A stretch of 64,000 bases of DNA, from contig NZ_JOJM01000005.1 in the NCBI RefSeq assembly GCF_000720325.1, forward strand, positions 124,001 to 188,000, read 5' to 3'. How positions within the stretch are numbered: position 1 is the stretch's first letter; every line of letters starts with the position of its first letter. Positions 1-9,387 of the stretch are shown here, one piece after another. This DNA comes from Streptomyces sp. NRRL B-1347 (GTDB lineage: Bacteria; Actinomycetota; Actinomycetes; Streptomycetales; Streptomycetaceae). The notes under the pieces were generated by a model. That model saw only the letters and a program-made list of their open reading frames with translations. It was not told the DNA's origin and made no database searches. The translations under genes and the position numbers were made by a program.

Positions 1-1
1 C

Positions 2-1027
2 CCGACCCGGATCTCCAACGTCGTCGCCACCCTGCGGGGCACGACGTCCCCCGACCGCCTCTACGTCGTCTCCGGGCACTACGACTCCCGCGTCAGCGAC
101 CCCATGGACCACACCAGCGACGCCCCGGGCGCCGACGACGACGCCTCCGGGGTCGCCGTGGTCATGGAGCTGGCCCGCGTCCTCGCGACCCGGCGCACGG
201 GGGCGACCCTGGTGTTCGCCGCCGTGGCGGGAGAGGAGCAGGGCCTCTACGGCGCCGCCCACCTCGCCCAGAGCTACAAGGACCAACGGGCCGACGTACA
301 AGGGATGTTCACCAACGACATCGTGGGCAGCTCCACCGCCGACGACGGCAGCCGCGACCCGCACACCATCCGGCTCTTCGCCGAGGGCGTCCCCACCTCC
401 GAGACGCCGCAGGAGGCCGACGTCCGGCGCTCCGTCGGCGGCGAGAACGACTCTCCCTCGCGCCAGCTCGCCCGCTTCGTCCGCGAGGTCGCCGATCCCG
501 AGGTCACCGGCATGAAGGTCCGCGTGATCTACCGCCGCGACCGCTATCTGCGCGGCGGCGACCACATCCCGTTCCTCGAACGCGCCTACCCGGCGGCCCG
601 GTTCACCGAGCCCGCGGAGGACTACGCCCACCAGCACCAGGACGTGCGGGTCGTCGACGGCAAGCAGTACGGGGACCTGCCCGAGTTCTGCGACTTCCCG
701 TTCGTCGGGCGGGTCGCCCGCGTCAACGCCGCCGCCCTGTGGAGCCTGGCCCAGGCCCCGGGCACACCGCGCGGCGCGAAGATCGTGACCACGGCCCTGA
801 CCAACGCGACGGAGCTGGTCTGGGAGCGGGGCGGCGAGCCGGACCTGGCCGGCTACGAGGTCGTGTGGCGCGAGACGACCGCGCCGGAGTGGACGCACGC
901 GGTCCGCGTGGGCGACGCCACCCGCCACACCGTCGACCTGTCCAAGGACAACGTGTTCTTCGGCGTGCGCGCGGTGAACAGGGCCGGGCTGCGCAGCCCG
1001 GTGGCGTTCCCGGCGCCGCAGCGCTAG
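2..1027 (+). CDS. M28-family zinc aminopeptidase, 5' truncated by window edge
   Basis: The open frame enters from the left edge, so the N-terminus and any signal peptide are missing. The visible part holds M28 (aminopeptidase Y/S type) metal-site motifs: SGHYDSR, then [10 protein letters not shown], which supplies the bridging Asp, and AGEEQGLYG with the catalytic Glu and a zinc Glu. A later H (HQHQDVR) is a plausible last ligand. The last 95 or so residues (from about nt 740) look like a fibronectin-III-type module, as in many secreted Streptomyces peptidases. It probably trims N-terminal residues from extracellular peptides. The ATG at 104 lies inside the catalytic motif region and is not the true start. 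Confidence 0.88.
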   Translation, partial: PTRISNVVATLRGTTSPDRLYVVSGHYDSRVSDPMDHTSDAPGADDDASGVAVVMELARVLATRRTGATLVFAAVAGEEQGLYGAAHLAQSYKDQRADVQGMFTNDIVGSSTADDGSRDPHTIRLFAEGVPTSETPQEADVRRSVGGENDSPSRQLARFVREVADPEVTGMKVRVIYRRDRYLRGGDHIPFLERAYPAARFTEPAEDYAHQHQDVRVVDGKQYGDLPEFCDFPFVGRVARVNAAALWSLAQAPGTPRGAKIVTTALTNATELVWERGGEPDLAGYEVVWRETTAPEWTHAVRVGDATRHTVDLSKDNVFFGVRAVNRAGLRSPVAFPAPQR

Positions 1028-1123
1028 AGGCGCCCCGCCCGCCGTGCTCCGGCCCCGCTCTGAGCTGGGGAAACCGTACGGTCACAGATTGACTTTGCGT
1101 GCTCTTTACTGTTGTCTGCGCAC

Positions 1124-1540
1124 ATGAAGAGAAGCATCCGCACCGCCGTGTGCGCGCTCGCCGCCGCCGGTCTCGCGCTGACCCTGGGAGCCTGCTCCGA
1201 GGCCGAGAAGAAGGCCGTCGACGCCGTCGACAAGGCCGTCAACGAGAAGTACGAGGTGACCTACGAGGTCTCCGGCAAGAGCGTCGACGAGATCGAGTTC
1301 GCCGCCGGTGCGGGTTCCGCCGCCAACCCCAAGCTGGAGAAGGCCGCCAAGCCGGAGCTGCCGTGGAAGAAGACGGTGACGCTGCGCGGGATCATGCCGC
1401 CCACCGTCGTGCCGATCTCCACGGACCCGACCGGATCCGACCTGACCTGCAAGGTGATCTACAAGGGCAAGGTCATCAAGGAGGCCTCCGGCGAGAACGT
1501 CGTGGCGGGCTGCATCGCCGTGTCGCCGATGGGCAAGTAG
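1124..1540 (+). CDS. small secreted lipoprotein, MmpS-like
   Basis: A 138-residue protein with a positively charged start (MKRSIR), a hydrophobic stretch and a lipobox ending LGAC, so it should be lipidated at that Cys and anchored outside the membrane. A short charged helix (about 10-25 residues after the Cys) is followed by a beta-rich domain with two late Cys that could pair. Size and layout resemble MmpS-type or other conserved actinobacterial lipoproteins, but no diagnostic motif was found. A TTG twelve bases upstream is in frame; the ATG was chosen because the signal peptide begins cleanly there. A strong terminator follows. Confidence 0.7.
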   Translation: MKRSIRTAVCALAAAGLALTLGACSEAEKKAVDAVDKAVNEKYEVTYEVSGKSVDEIEFAAGAGSAANPKLEKAAKPELPWKKTVTLRGIMPPTVVPISTDPTGSDLTCKVIYKGKVIKEASGENVVAGCIAVSPMGK

Positions 1541-1561
1541 CGCCCGCGCGGAGCACCCCAC

Positions 1562-1603
1562 GAAGGGGCGTATCCCGGTTTCGGTTCCGGGATGCGCCCC
1601 TTC
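1562..1603. terminator. bidirectional hairpin terminator
   Basis: A 17-bp stem (arms 1562-1578 and 1587-1603, one G-T pair) with an 8-nt loop sits between the convergent lipoprotein and sugar dehydrogenase genes. It is symmetric, so it can serve both. Confidence 0.85.
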
Positions 1604-1635
1604 TGCGCTTCATGGGGCGCGGCGGGGCCGGTGCC

Positions 1636-2748
1636 TCACCGGCGCGCGGAGCCGCCCGAGTACACGACGTCGATCAGCAGGATCCGGTCGTTGCCCGGTG
1701 CGCCGTCCCGGTCGATGGACGTGGTCAGCCAGATGTCGCCCTGGGGGTCGACCTCGACGGTGCGCAGCCGGTTGTACGTGCCCTGGAAGTACGTCCGCTG
1801 GTCGGCCAGGCCGGAGCTCGCGTCGATGCGCATCCGGTACATCCGCTGGCCCCGGGTGGTGGCGACGAAGACGTGGTCGTTGATGATGGTCAGGCCGCTG
1901 GGCGAGCCGGAGGCCACCGGCCAGGTCTTCTTCGGCGGGATCGATCCCGCGCAGCTGCCGCTGGTGCCCTCGCAGTTGGGCCAGCCGTAGTTGCCGCCCT
2001 TCTGGACCAGGTTGACCTCGTCCATGACGTTGTTGCCGAACTCGGCCTGCCACAGGCGGCCCTGGGAGTCGAAGTCGAGGCCCTGCGGGTTGCGGTGGCC
2101 CAGCGACCAGACGGCGTTGCCGAAGGGGTTGTCGGCGGGGATCGTGCCGTCGGGGTTGATGCGCAGGATCTTGCCGTTGAGGGAGTTCCTGTTCTGCGCG
2201 AGCGCGCCGTTCTGCGCGTCGCCCATGCCCGCGTACAGCTTGCCGTCGGGGCCGAAGCGCAGCCGTCCGCCGTTGTGGGCGCGGTTCTTGGTCATGCCGC
2301 CGAGGAGCACCGTGTAGCCGGTGAGGGTGTTGTTCTCCAGCGTCATCCGGGCGATGCGGTTGCCGTCGGTCGAGGTGTGCAGGAAGTACAGGTAGTGGTC
2401 GGTGGCGAAGGTCGGCGAGATCTCCAGGCCCATCAGGCCGCCTTCGAGGCCGGTGGTCTGGGAGTAGGGCACCTTGCCGAGGAGCGTCTTCTGGCCCGTC
2501 TTCGTCAGGCGGTAGACGTTGAAGGTGTTGCGCTCGGTGACGAGCGCGGCGCCGTCCGGCAGGAACGTCAGGCCCCACGGCACGTCCAGGCCGCTGGCGA
2601 GGGTCGTCACGGTGCCGGGGTCGGGGGTGCCCGGCTCGGCATCGGTGGCGGCGTCGGCCGTGGTCAGGCCGGCGCAGAGCGTCGCGGCGGTGGCCGCGGC
2701 CACCAGGGCGCCCAGGGTCCGGGACGGGTGGCGTCGGGTGGGTGACAC
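1636..2748 (-). CDS. secreted PQQ-dependent aldose sugar dehydrogenase-like protein
   Basis: 370 aa with an Arg-rich N-terminus and an Ala-rich hydrophobic signal peptide ending near TADAA. The mature protein is a glucose/sorbosone dehydrogenase beta-propeller (GSDH family, YliI/Asd type). Characteristic segments visible are DVPWGLTFLPDG, GLEGGLMGLEISP, HNGGRLRFGPDGKLY, GHRNPQGLDFD and NYGWPNCEG. Family members oxidise aldoses or act on glycoconjugates using PQQ and Ca2+; no PQQ genes lie in this window, so the cofactor would come from elsewhere. Length is normal for the family. It is monocistronic, convergent with the lipoprotein gene and divergent from the Tat protein gene. Confidence 0.88.
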   Translation of the reverse strand: MSPTRRHPSRTLGALVAAATAATLCAGLTTADAATDAEPGTPDPGTVTTLASGLDVPWGLTFLPDGAALVTERNTFNVYRLTKTGQKTLLGKVPYSQTTGLEGGLMGLEISPTFATDHYLYFLHTSTDGNRIARMTLENNTLTGYTVLLGGMTKNRAHNGGRLRFGPDGKLYAGMGDAQNGALAQNRNSLNGKILRINPDGTIPADNPFGNAVWSLGHRNPQGLDFDSQGRLWQAEFGNNVMDEVNLVQKGGNYGWPNCEGTSGSCAGSIPPKKTWPVASGSPSGLTIINDHVFVATTRGQRMYRMRIDASSGLADQRTYFQGTYNRLRTVEVDPQGDIWLTTSIDRDGAPGNDRILLIDVVYSGGSARR

Positions 2749-3046
2749 GGTGTCCTCCAGGGGGAGTGGGGGGAGCTGATGGCCCTGGCAGGCAGGAAGC
2801 TTTCCTGTTGGGTGGGGGCACCGTAGGGGTGTGTGGTGTACCTGTCAACGCGGGGGATCGGCCGTTCTCCGACGGTTCGGTGGGGCGGGTGCGGGGCCGC
2901 GGTGGGAGCGGGCTTTCGGGCCGTGGTGGGCCGGGCGCGGGACCGCGTTCATATGGACGATCTTGTTCCGCCCCACGGGCCCGCCGCGTTCCTTATGATC
3001 ACCGCGGGCCTCCAGGGGAGAGGCCGCAACAACCAGGAGGGGAAAC

Positions 3047-3421
3047 ATGTCCGGAGTCTCCAGACGGTCGGTCCTTGGCTACTCGGGTTCGGCCGCGGCG
3101 GGCGCGGTGCTCGCCTCGGCCGGTACGGCGCAGGCGCAGGACGGCAAGGCGGCGAAGACCGCAGAGACCGCTGAGACCGCCGAGAAGGCGCAGGCGGCGG
3201 CGGTCGAGTTCACGCCCGGCACGGAGTTCAGCGGCCGCGTCCAGCACGCCACGGGCTACGCCGAGCTGACCATGACCTTCAAGGTGAAGACCGAGGAGTC
3301 GCCCGCCCAGTACGACATCTCGCCCGCGGAGATCGCGGAAGCCCTCAACGAGGTCGCGGCGAAGCGCGGCTGGCCCCGCATCACCTTCTACGGCACGCCT
3401 CCGAAGGCCCCGCTGAACTGA
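3047..3421 (+). CDS. small Tat-exported protein with an Ala/Glu/Thr repeat linker
   Basis: 124 aa. The N-terminus SRRSVLGYSG fits the twin-arginine motif, followed by an Ala/Gly hydrophobic core and an AQA cleavage site. Next comes a low-complexity linker built on a TAE repeat (about residues 38-52), then a small conserved-looking domain of about 70 residues with no motif I recognise. An AGGAGG-type ribosome site lies just before the ATG, which supports the start. The repeat may be a spacer holding the domain away from the cell surface. Function unknown. Confidence 0.72.
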   Translation: MSGVSRRSVLGYSGSAAAGAVLASAGTAQAQDGKAAKTAETAETAEKAQAAAVEFTPGTEFSGRVQHATGYAELTMTFKVKTEESPAQYDISPAEIAEALNEVAAKRGWPRITFYGTPPKAPLN

Positions 3422-3431
3422 CGTCGCGCGA

Positions 3432-3471
3432 GCGGCCCCCGCGCCGGACGCCGATCCGGTGCGGGGGCCGC
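3432..3471. terminator. bidirectional hairpin terminator
   Basis: A 17-bp GC-rich stem (3432-3448 with 3455-3471, one G-T pair) and a 6-nt loop, between two convergent genes. Confidence 0.85.
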
Positions 3472-3521
3472 CGTGTCGCGGCACAGGGCCCGCCTCCACG
3501 GCGGCGCCCAGGGCGGTGTCC

Positions 3522-5600
3522 CTAGTGGTGACCGCCCTTGCGCACCTTGCAGACGGCCCGTGCGGACTTGCCCGGATCGCTCTCCGAGCGGGCGGTGAGC
3601 ACCACCCGGCCGTGCCGGTCGGCGTCGCGCCGCGCGCTCACGGCGACGTCGACCTCGACGGACTGGCCCGACCTCGCGGTGGCCAGGCGGTTGGGCAGCC
3701 AGGCGGACCAGCCGCGGCCGGACGCCTCGGCGGACAGGCGGTAGACGTCGGAGCGCAGATAGCGGTCCACGTCCTCGGGGTGCCCCGGATCCGACGGCGC
3801 TCCGCGCCCGGTGTTGGCCAGGTCGAAGGAGCACACGGCCCGGCGCTCGGCACTGCCCTTGGCGTACCCCCGGTCGAGCGCCACGCCCCGGCGCTGCGGG
3901 CCCGCGCCGTCGAGGGACTTGACGGCGATCGTGTACGAGAGGACGCCGCTCGGGGTGCGCTCCAGGTCGAGGACGTAGAAGTGCAGCCGGTTGGCCCGGT
4001 CGACGTACTCGTACTCGCTGCCCGAGTCGGCACCGGCGTGCAGCAGGGCGTCGCTGAGCTGCCGGTAGTCGCCCATGGTGATCTTCTGCAGGGTGCCGTC
4101 GGGGCGCTTGAAGTCCACCATGTCGATGTCCTCGGGGTGCGCGTCGACCACCCAGGCGAACGGGGCCCGGTCCTCGTTCTTCGTCTTGGACAGGAGCACG
4201 CCGTTGTCCGGCGTGAAGGAGTCCATGCCCATGCGGTCGACGACCTCGACGGTGTAGTTCTGGTAGCCGCCGCCGTCGCACAGGGGATCGGTGGCGGTGT
4301 CGCAGGCGGGCGACAGGTCGCGGTTCATGGTGATGTTGACGCCGCTGAGCCCCTTCGCGCCGGGCGGGGCGGAGCGGGCGGTCACGCGGGCCACGACGGT
4401 GCCGGAGCCCTTGAGCGCGTCGCGGTCCAGGCGCAGCACGTTCTTCTCGTCGACGATGCCGAGCTTGAGCTTGTCGCGCAGGATGTGCTGGGAGCCCATC
4501 GAGCCGCCCTGGGTGGACGGTATCTGCCAGCGGGTGTGCGGGCCTCCGGGGCCGTTGAAGGAGCCGCGCGAGAGCATGCTCCAGATGCCGGTGTAGGCGC
4601 GGCGCAGCGGCTTGCCGTACGGGTTGTTGTAGTTGTCGCCGATCCCCAGGATGTGGCTGAGCTCGTGCGCGTACACGCCCATCCCGGAGCTCTCGGCCTG
4701 TGTGGACGAACCGGCCGTCGCGTTCGGCCAGATGCGGGCCGCGGCCGCCCAGGACGTCCACGGCACGTAGCGGGTGCTCGCGGAGTTGTCGCCGGTGGCG
4801 ATGGGCGCGGGCGGGCCCCACGCCGACGGCACGCTCTGCGGCGAGGCGAACTTCATCTGCCCGAACTCCTGCCACACGGACGACTCGTCCTGCCCGGCGG
4901 TGAGGAAGAAGACGAAGTCGTACTTGGCGGTCTCGCCGCCGCCCACGTCGGCGGTCCAGGCGGCCTTGCCGTCGGCGCGGATGTCCTTGCCGCAGCTGCT
5001 GCCGCGCGGGCACGCGCCCGGGTTCATCTGCGGCTCGATGCCGTACTGGAAGGACTTGTACGGCATGCGGTAGACGCCGAAGGACGTCAGGTCGACGCCG
5101 ATGCGGCCGCCGGAGTCCTCCATCCAGTACTCGTTGATGGTGTGGCCGCGGTTGAGTGCGCCGGGCTTGTTGAGGAAGTCGCGGTAGAACGCGGGCAGTT
5201 GGGCGCGCGGAACGTTGGCGGCGCTCGGCTGCGGGTTGCCGAAGAGGCTGGATCCCGCCGGTTTGCTGACCGTGAACTCCTCGTCGGGGTAGTCCAGGAG
5301 CACCAGGGCGCCCTTGAAGGTGCGCTTGGTGGGCTTGAGATCCGGGTTGGCCCAGTCGGTGCCGGGCACGGACCGGTGGTCGGCCCACGTCATGTCGTCG
5401 GGGTTCTGCCAGCGCTGCGGGTCGATGGGCTGGACGAGGGGAGGGCGGCCTGTGGGCTCGGGGGTCGCCCGGGCGGGGCCGACGGCGAGGGCGGAGGCGG
5501 TGAGTCCCAGGAGCGCCGCGAGGAGACCGAGGCGGCGGGCCGGGAGACGGCGCGCTCTGGCGCCGCGCGTACTTCTACGACGTGTACGACGGAGGAACAA
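3522..5600 (-). CDS. secreted M6-family (immune inhibitor A-like) metalloprotease
   Basis: 692 aa with a long Arg-rich N-region and a hydrophobic core ending GPARA (about residue 45). The zinc motif HELSHILGIGD (His312, Glu313, His316, Asp322) is the HExxHxxGxxD pattern of M6 peptidases. The flanking sequence (YxxxFLNKPG, INEYWMEDSGG, a GVYAHELSH lead-in) also matches that family. The C-terminal ~200 residues are beta-rich and presumably non-catalytic. Expected role: extracellular protein degradation, possibly of host or competitor defence peptides. The opposite strand is open for about 2.1 kb, which is a GC-bias shadow rather than a gene. Confidence 0.9.
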   Translation of the reverse strand: MFLRRTRRRSTRGARARRLPARRLGLLAALLGLTASALAVGPARATPEPTGRPPLVQPIDPQRWQNPDDMTWADHRSVPGTDWANPDLKPTKRTFKGALVLLDYPDEEFTVSKPAGSSLFGNPQPSAANVPRAQLPAFYRDFLNKPGALNRGHTINEYWMEDSGGRIGVDLTSFGVYRMPYKSFQYGIEPQMNPGACPRGSSCGKDIRADGKAAWTADVGGGETAKYDFVFFLTAGQDESSVWQEFGQMKFASPQSVPSAWGPPAPIATGDNSASTRYVPWTSWAAAARIWPNATAGSSTQAESSGMGVYAHELSHILGIGDNYNNPYGKPLRRAYTGIWSMLSRGSFNGPGGPHTRWQIPSTQGGSMGSQHILRDKLKLGIVDEKNVLRLDRDALKGSGTVVARVTARSAPPGAKGLSGVNITMNRDLSPACDTATDPLCDGGGYQNYTVEVVDRMGMDSFTPDNGVLLSKTKNEDRAPFAWVVDAHPEDIDMVDFKRPDGTLQKITMGDYRQLSDALLHAGADSGSEYEYVDRANRLHFYVLDLERTPSGVLSYTIAVKSLDGAGPQRRGVALDRGYAKGSAERRAVCSFDLANTGRGAPSDPGHPEDVDRYLRSDVYRLSAEASGRGWSAWLPNRLATARSGQSVEVDVAVSARRDADRHGRVVLTARSESDPGKSARAVCKVRKGGHH

Positions 5601-5719
5601 GGCTCACCTCTTGCCTGAAGGGTGTGGACAAGAACATGACAAGCCGTGCAGCGGTACCCTCCGCCGGGCGCCTTTGTGGTGTCAACAGTCTTTTGGGACG
5701 GATTTGCCTGGTGGGACGA

Positions 5720-5740
5720 TGGGCACCACCGAGGTGCCCA
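5720..5740 (-). terminator. hairpin downstream of the sigma-CAP gene
   Basis: A perfect 8-bp stem (5720-5727 with 5733-5740) and a 5-nt loop lie about 100 bp past the stop of the minus-strand sigma-CAP gene and before the next minus-strand gene. Confidence 0.55.
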
Positions 5741-5837
5741 CCGTCCGCCGAGGCCCCTGGCCCGCCGGGCCCACCGCCCGCCGGGCCCGCCGCCCGTCAG
5801 GCCCGCCGGTCGGAGAGTCCGGCGGAGGGCGCGCCGG

Positions 5838-7562
5838 TCAGCCCCGCGCCCCGAAGTTCTGCGTCCACCACGGTCCGCCGTCGCCCTGCTCGATCCCCAC
5901 GCCCAGCTCCTTGAAGGAGCAGTTGAGGATGTTGGCGCGGTGGCCCTCGCTGTTCATCCAGGAGTCCATCACCGAGGCGGCGGTCCGCTGGCCCCGCGCG
6001 ATGTTCTCGCCGTACGTGCTCCACTTGTAGCCCGCGGCCGTGATGCGCTGCCCCGGGTCGGTGCCGTCCGGCGACGTGTGGTCGAAGTAGTTGCGCGTCC
6101 GCATGTCGGCGGAGTGGCGCTGCGCGGCGGCGGCCAGCTTGCTGTTCTGGGTGAGGGGACCGCACCCGGCCTTGGCGCGCTCGGTGTTGACCAGGGTGAG
6201 GACCTGCTGGGCCTGCGACCCGGAGGGCGCGGGCGGCGTGGGCTTCGCGGTCGTGGGGCGGGGCGCGGCCGTCCTGGAGGGAGTGGGCCGTGGCGGCTTC
6301 GTCGTCTTCTTCCTGCTGGCGCGCGAGGGACTCGCCGACGGCGAGGGCTTCTTGGTCTTCTTGGCCTTCGACGGCGACGCGGAGGGCGAAGGCGACCGGC
6401 TCGGCTCGACCGTGGCCGACGGCGCCCCGGTGGACTCGTTCGACTCCAGGGCCACCGCGGAGCCCTTGCCCGGCTCCCCGGAAGAGCCGTCGGCGAGCTG
6501 CATGACACCGGCGAGGGCGGCGATAGCGGCGACGCCGGCGCCCGCGCCGACCGCCTGCCGACGCCGGCGCACACTGCGCCGCCCCTGCCGCATGCTCGCG
6601 CGGGAGCCCGGGGCGCCCGTCGAGGAGAGGGGCGTCACGTCGACGCCGCCGCCAGTTCCAGAAGATGCCGGTTCGTACGGGTGCATCGCTTGTGTTCCGG
6701 TATCGCCGTGTCCGGCGTACGCGGCCGACGCCATGGCGTCGGCACCGGCGCCCGCCCCGGTGAAGCGCCCGGCCCCCATGACCAGCAGCGGCGGCACGAG
6801 GGCGAGCCCGGCGAGCAGCCCCTCCGCGGGCGTGAGCCGGGCGCCGAGGCCACCGCAGGCCGCGCAGTCGCGGGTGTGCCGCACCAGGCGCTTGCGCCAC
6901 AGGGCGGACGGCCTGCCGTCCCAGGCCGCCGCCACCTGGGCGAGCACGGGGCAGCGCGGCTCGGCGGCCAAGGCGCGCACGACCACGCGTGCCGTCTCCA
7001 GTTGGGCCTTCATGCGCTGGACCCGCACGGCAGTGTGCTCCGGCGTGAGCTCCAGGGCCGCGGCGACCTCGCTCCGGGACAGCTCACCGGCGGCTTCCAG
7101 CCACCACAGGGCAAGCAGCTCCCGGTAGTCGTCGTCCATCCAGCGCGTGGCCCGCGCGACCTCCTTGCGCTCCCCGGACAGGCCGAGCCTGAGGATCGTC
7201 ACGTCCGTGAAGTCCCCGCCCGGGTCCGGGACGTCGTACGCGTCCTGGAGACCGCTGTCGACGGGCGCGGGCCGCTGGTGGCGGCGGGTCTCGTTCATGG
7301 CGATGGCGACGAGCCAGGACCGGAACGAGGCCGGGTCGCGCAGGCCGGGGAGCCCTCTGAGCATCCGCACCATGACGTCCTGCACCAGGTCGTCGACGTC
7401 GGCGTGCCCGCTGAGGGCGCGGCCGACGATGTTGTAGACGAGCGGCAGGAAGGCGGCGACCAGCTCGTCCTGGGCGCGCGCGTCCCCGGCCCGTCCCGCG
7501 ACGACGAGAGCGGCAAGCCCGGCGCCGTCCCTCTGCTGCGGCTCCCACTGATCGTGCTGCAC
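5838..7562 (-). CDS. ECF sigma factor fused to zinc-binding, membrane and extracellular CAP domains
   Basis: 574 aa from a GTG preceded by AGGAGA at a 6-base spacing; a further in-frame ATG lies at 7613. Order of parts: sigma region 2 (about 25-95), sigma region 4 helix-turn-helix (about 140-200), an HxxxCxxC zinc motif (His229, Cys233, Cys236) as in zf-HC2 anti-sigma domains, a hydrophobic stretch at 248-264, a probable transmembrane helix (337-354), a Ser/Pro/Lys linker (380-448), and a CAP/SCP domain (451-574) with HSADM, YGENIA and GHRANIL. The sigma end should be cytoplasmic and the CAP domain outside, so one polypeptide would act as sensor, anti-sigma factor and sigma factor. ECF sigma factors with C-terminal anti-sigma-like membrane extensions are known in Actinobacteria. 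Release would need proteolysis or a conformational change. Confidence 0.88.
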   Translation of the reverse strand: MQHDQWEPQQRDGAGLAALVVAGRAGDARAQDELVAAFLPLVYNIVGRALSGHADVDDLVQDVMVRMLRGLPGLRDPASFRSWLVAIAMNETRRHQRPAPVDSGLQDAYDVPDPGGDFTDVTILRLGLSGERKEVARATRWMDDDYRELLALWWLEAAGELSRSEVAAALELTPEHTAVRVQRMKAQLETARVVVRALAAEPRCPVLAQVAAAWDGRPSALWRKRLVRHTRDCAACGGLGARLTPAEGLLAGLALVPPLLVMGAGRFTGAGAGADAMASAAYAGHGDTGTQAMHPYEPASSGTGGGVDVTPLSSTGAPGSRASMRQGRRSVRRRRQAVGAGAGVAAIAALAGVMQLADGSSGEPGKGSAVALESNESTGAPSATVEPSRSPSPSASPSKAKKTKKPSPSASPSRASRKKTTKPPRPTPSRTAAPRPTTAKPTPPAPSGSQAQQVLTLVNTERAKAGCGPLTQNSKLAAAAQRHSADMRTRNYFDHTSPDGTDPGQRITAAGYKWSTYGENIARGQRTAASVMDSWMNSEGHRANILNCSFKELGVGIEQGDGGPWWTQNFGARG

Positions 7563-7882
7563 GACACATCTCCTGTCCCGATCGCCCTGTGGTGCTGAGT
7601 ACGCCCACTGCATCGGAGATCCTGCGGGGCGCGGGGGGATAACAGAAACCGCGCAGATCACTTTGAGACCTGAGTCACGTCGCGCGGTGTGAGGTTCGCG
7701 TCGTATCGGGTGGCGCCTGTGCGGCCTGGGGCGAGGCGGGTGACGCACGGGGCCCGAGCCGCGGGGGTTGTCCCCACCCCCGCTCCACCGGGCAGCCGGA
7801 TGGCCGTGCCGCGGCGCGTACGGAACCGTGAGGGCGACGCGGATCCCGTCGCCGGACCCCATACTCACGGGAAGGCCCCATC
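7563..7882. other. divergent intergenic region
   Basis: 320 bp between the divergent sigma-CAP and S41 protease genes. It must hold both promoters, but no convincing -35/-10 pair stands out. No credible gene was seen. Confidence 0.5.
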
Positions 7883-9268
7883 TTGCGCATCGCCACCGCC
7901 ACCGCCGTCGTCCTGGCCCTCGCCGCGGGAGCCGCGCCGGGTGCCGTCGCGAAGGAGCACCCGGCCACCGACAAGGAGCGGCCGACCCTCGACGGCTACT
8001 GGCGCATGGACGGCTACGGCACCGTCGTCGCGCTACGGAACGGAAACCTCCAGGAGTACCAGACGACGTCCGTCAGCTGCCTCAAGGGCGATGCCGCCCG
8101 GGGCATGGGCGCCGGGCGCTACCGGACGGAGGACGGCGACGTCATCACCGTCCGCGCCGCGCCCGGCGGGGACCGCGCGTCCCTGAGCTTCGACAGCTCC
8201 GTGGGCCACCGCGCCCTGCGGCGCGTCCAGGCGCTGCCGGACGACTGCACGCGCCCGGCCCCGAAGGGCCCCCGGGCCGCCTTCGACGTGTTCTGGCAGT
8301 CGTTCGCGGAGAACTACCCGTTCTTCGCGGCCAAGGGCATCGACTGGGACGCCGTGCGCGACACGTACCGCCCCCAGGTGCACGCGGACACCACGAGGAA
8401 GGAACTGTTCTCGATCTTCAGCAAGATGGTGAAACCGCTCCACGACGCCCATGTCGCGGTCATGGACGGCGACCGCGTCTACGCCGAGGTCCGCCCCGGC
8501 ACCGTCCGGCCCTCGAAGGAACTGGACGCCAAGGTCAAGAAGTTCATCGAGCGGCGCGACCTCAAGCACGCCACGTACCGCGAGGACTTCGCAGGCGGCC
8601 GGATCACCTACGCCGACCTGCCCGGCGGCCAGGGCTATCTGCGGATCTCCGGCTTCGCCGGGTACGCGCCCCAGGGTGCTCCGTTCGCCGCCCACCTGGC
8701 CGAGCTCGACCGGGCGCTCGACACCGTCCTCACCAAGGAGCGCACCCGGCGCCTCAAGGGCCTGCTGATCGACCTGCGCGTCAACGGCGGCGGCTCCGAC
8801 GTCCTCGGCATCCGCATCGCCGAGCGCCTCACCGACACGCCCTACGTCGCGTACGCCAAGCGGGCCCGCAACGACCCCGCCGACCCCGGCAAGCACACCC
8901 GGCCCGAGCCCATCCGCGTCCGCCCGGCCGACGCCCCCCGCTACACAGGCCCCATCGCCGTGCTGACCGGCGGCTCGACCGTGAGCGCGGGGGAGACCTT
9001 CACCCAGGCCCTGATGGACCGGCCCGGCAGGACCGTGCGCGTCGGCCAGGCCACCCAGGGCGTCTTCTCCGACGTCCTGGCGCGCAACCTCCCCGGCGGC
9101 ATGGCCGTCTGGCTGCCCAACGAGGAGTTCCTCACCCGCACGGGCCGCACCTTCGACGGCACCGGCATCCCGCCGCACCTGCGCGAACCCGTCTTCACCG
9201 AGGAGGAGTTCGCCAAGAACCGCGACTCGGCCTTCGACCGGGCCGTGCGCGTCCTGGCCGCGCGCTGA
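7883..9268 (+). CDS. secreted S41-family (C-terminal processing type) serine protease
   Basis: 461 aa from a TTG start; GGAAGG lies 7 bases upstream. It has a short Ala-rich signal peptide (cleavage near VA-KEHP), an N-terminal beta domain and an S41 core. The catalytic serine is Ser368 in the segment TVSAGETFTQAL, the family's SAGE-type nucleophile elbow. Before it are the conserved LLIDLRVNGGGSD strand-turn and the PYVAYAKR strand. No clear PDZ domain is present, so it resembles the tricorn-like or secreted S41 subgroup more than classical CtpA. It probably cleaves extracytoplasmic proteins. Its position divergent from a sigma factor with a cell-surface sensor makes shared stress regulation possible but unproven. 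Confidence 0.88.
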   Translation: MRIATATAVVLALAAGAAPGAVAKEHPATDKERPTLDGYWRMDGYGTVVALRNGNLQEYQTTSVSCLKGDAARGMGAGRYRTEDGDVITVRAAPGGDRASLSFDSSVGHRALRRVQALPDDCTRPAPKGPRAAFDVFWQSFAENYPFFAAKGIDWDAVRDTYRPQVHADTTRKELFSIFSKMVKPLHDAHVAVMDGDRVYAEVRPGTVRPSKELDAKVKKFIERRDLKHATYREDFAGGRITYADLPGGQGYLRISGFAGYAPQGAPFAAHLAELDRALDTVLTKERTRRLKGLLIDLRVNGGGSDVLGIRIAERLTDTPYVAYAKRARNDPADPGKHTRPEPIRVRPADAPRYTGPIAVLTGGSTVSAGETFTQALMDRPGRTVRVGQATQGVFSDVLARNLPGGMAVWLPNEEFLTRTGRTFDGTGIPPHLREPVFTEEEFAKNRDSAFDRAVRVLAAR

Positions 9269-9387
9269 CCGGAGGGAGCGCCAACCAGAGCCTCACGCAG
9301 ATGTCTTGATGGACCGTCAGTCAGCGGGTTGGATGGCGCGGACACTTCGACACCGAGGGTGTTCCCGTCAACCACCGGAGGTCCGCC

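Noticed and set aside
3459..5618. 719-codon open frame antisense to the M6 metalloprotease
   Set aside because: Composition is that of a GC-bias shadow (Val/Gly/Ala/Arg only), no motif, and the minus strand has a clear protease with signal peptide and zinc site.
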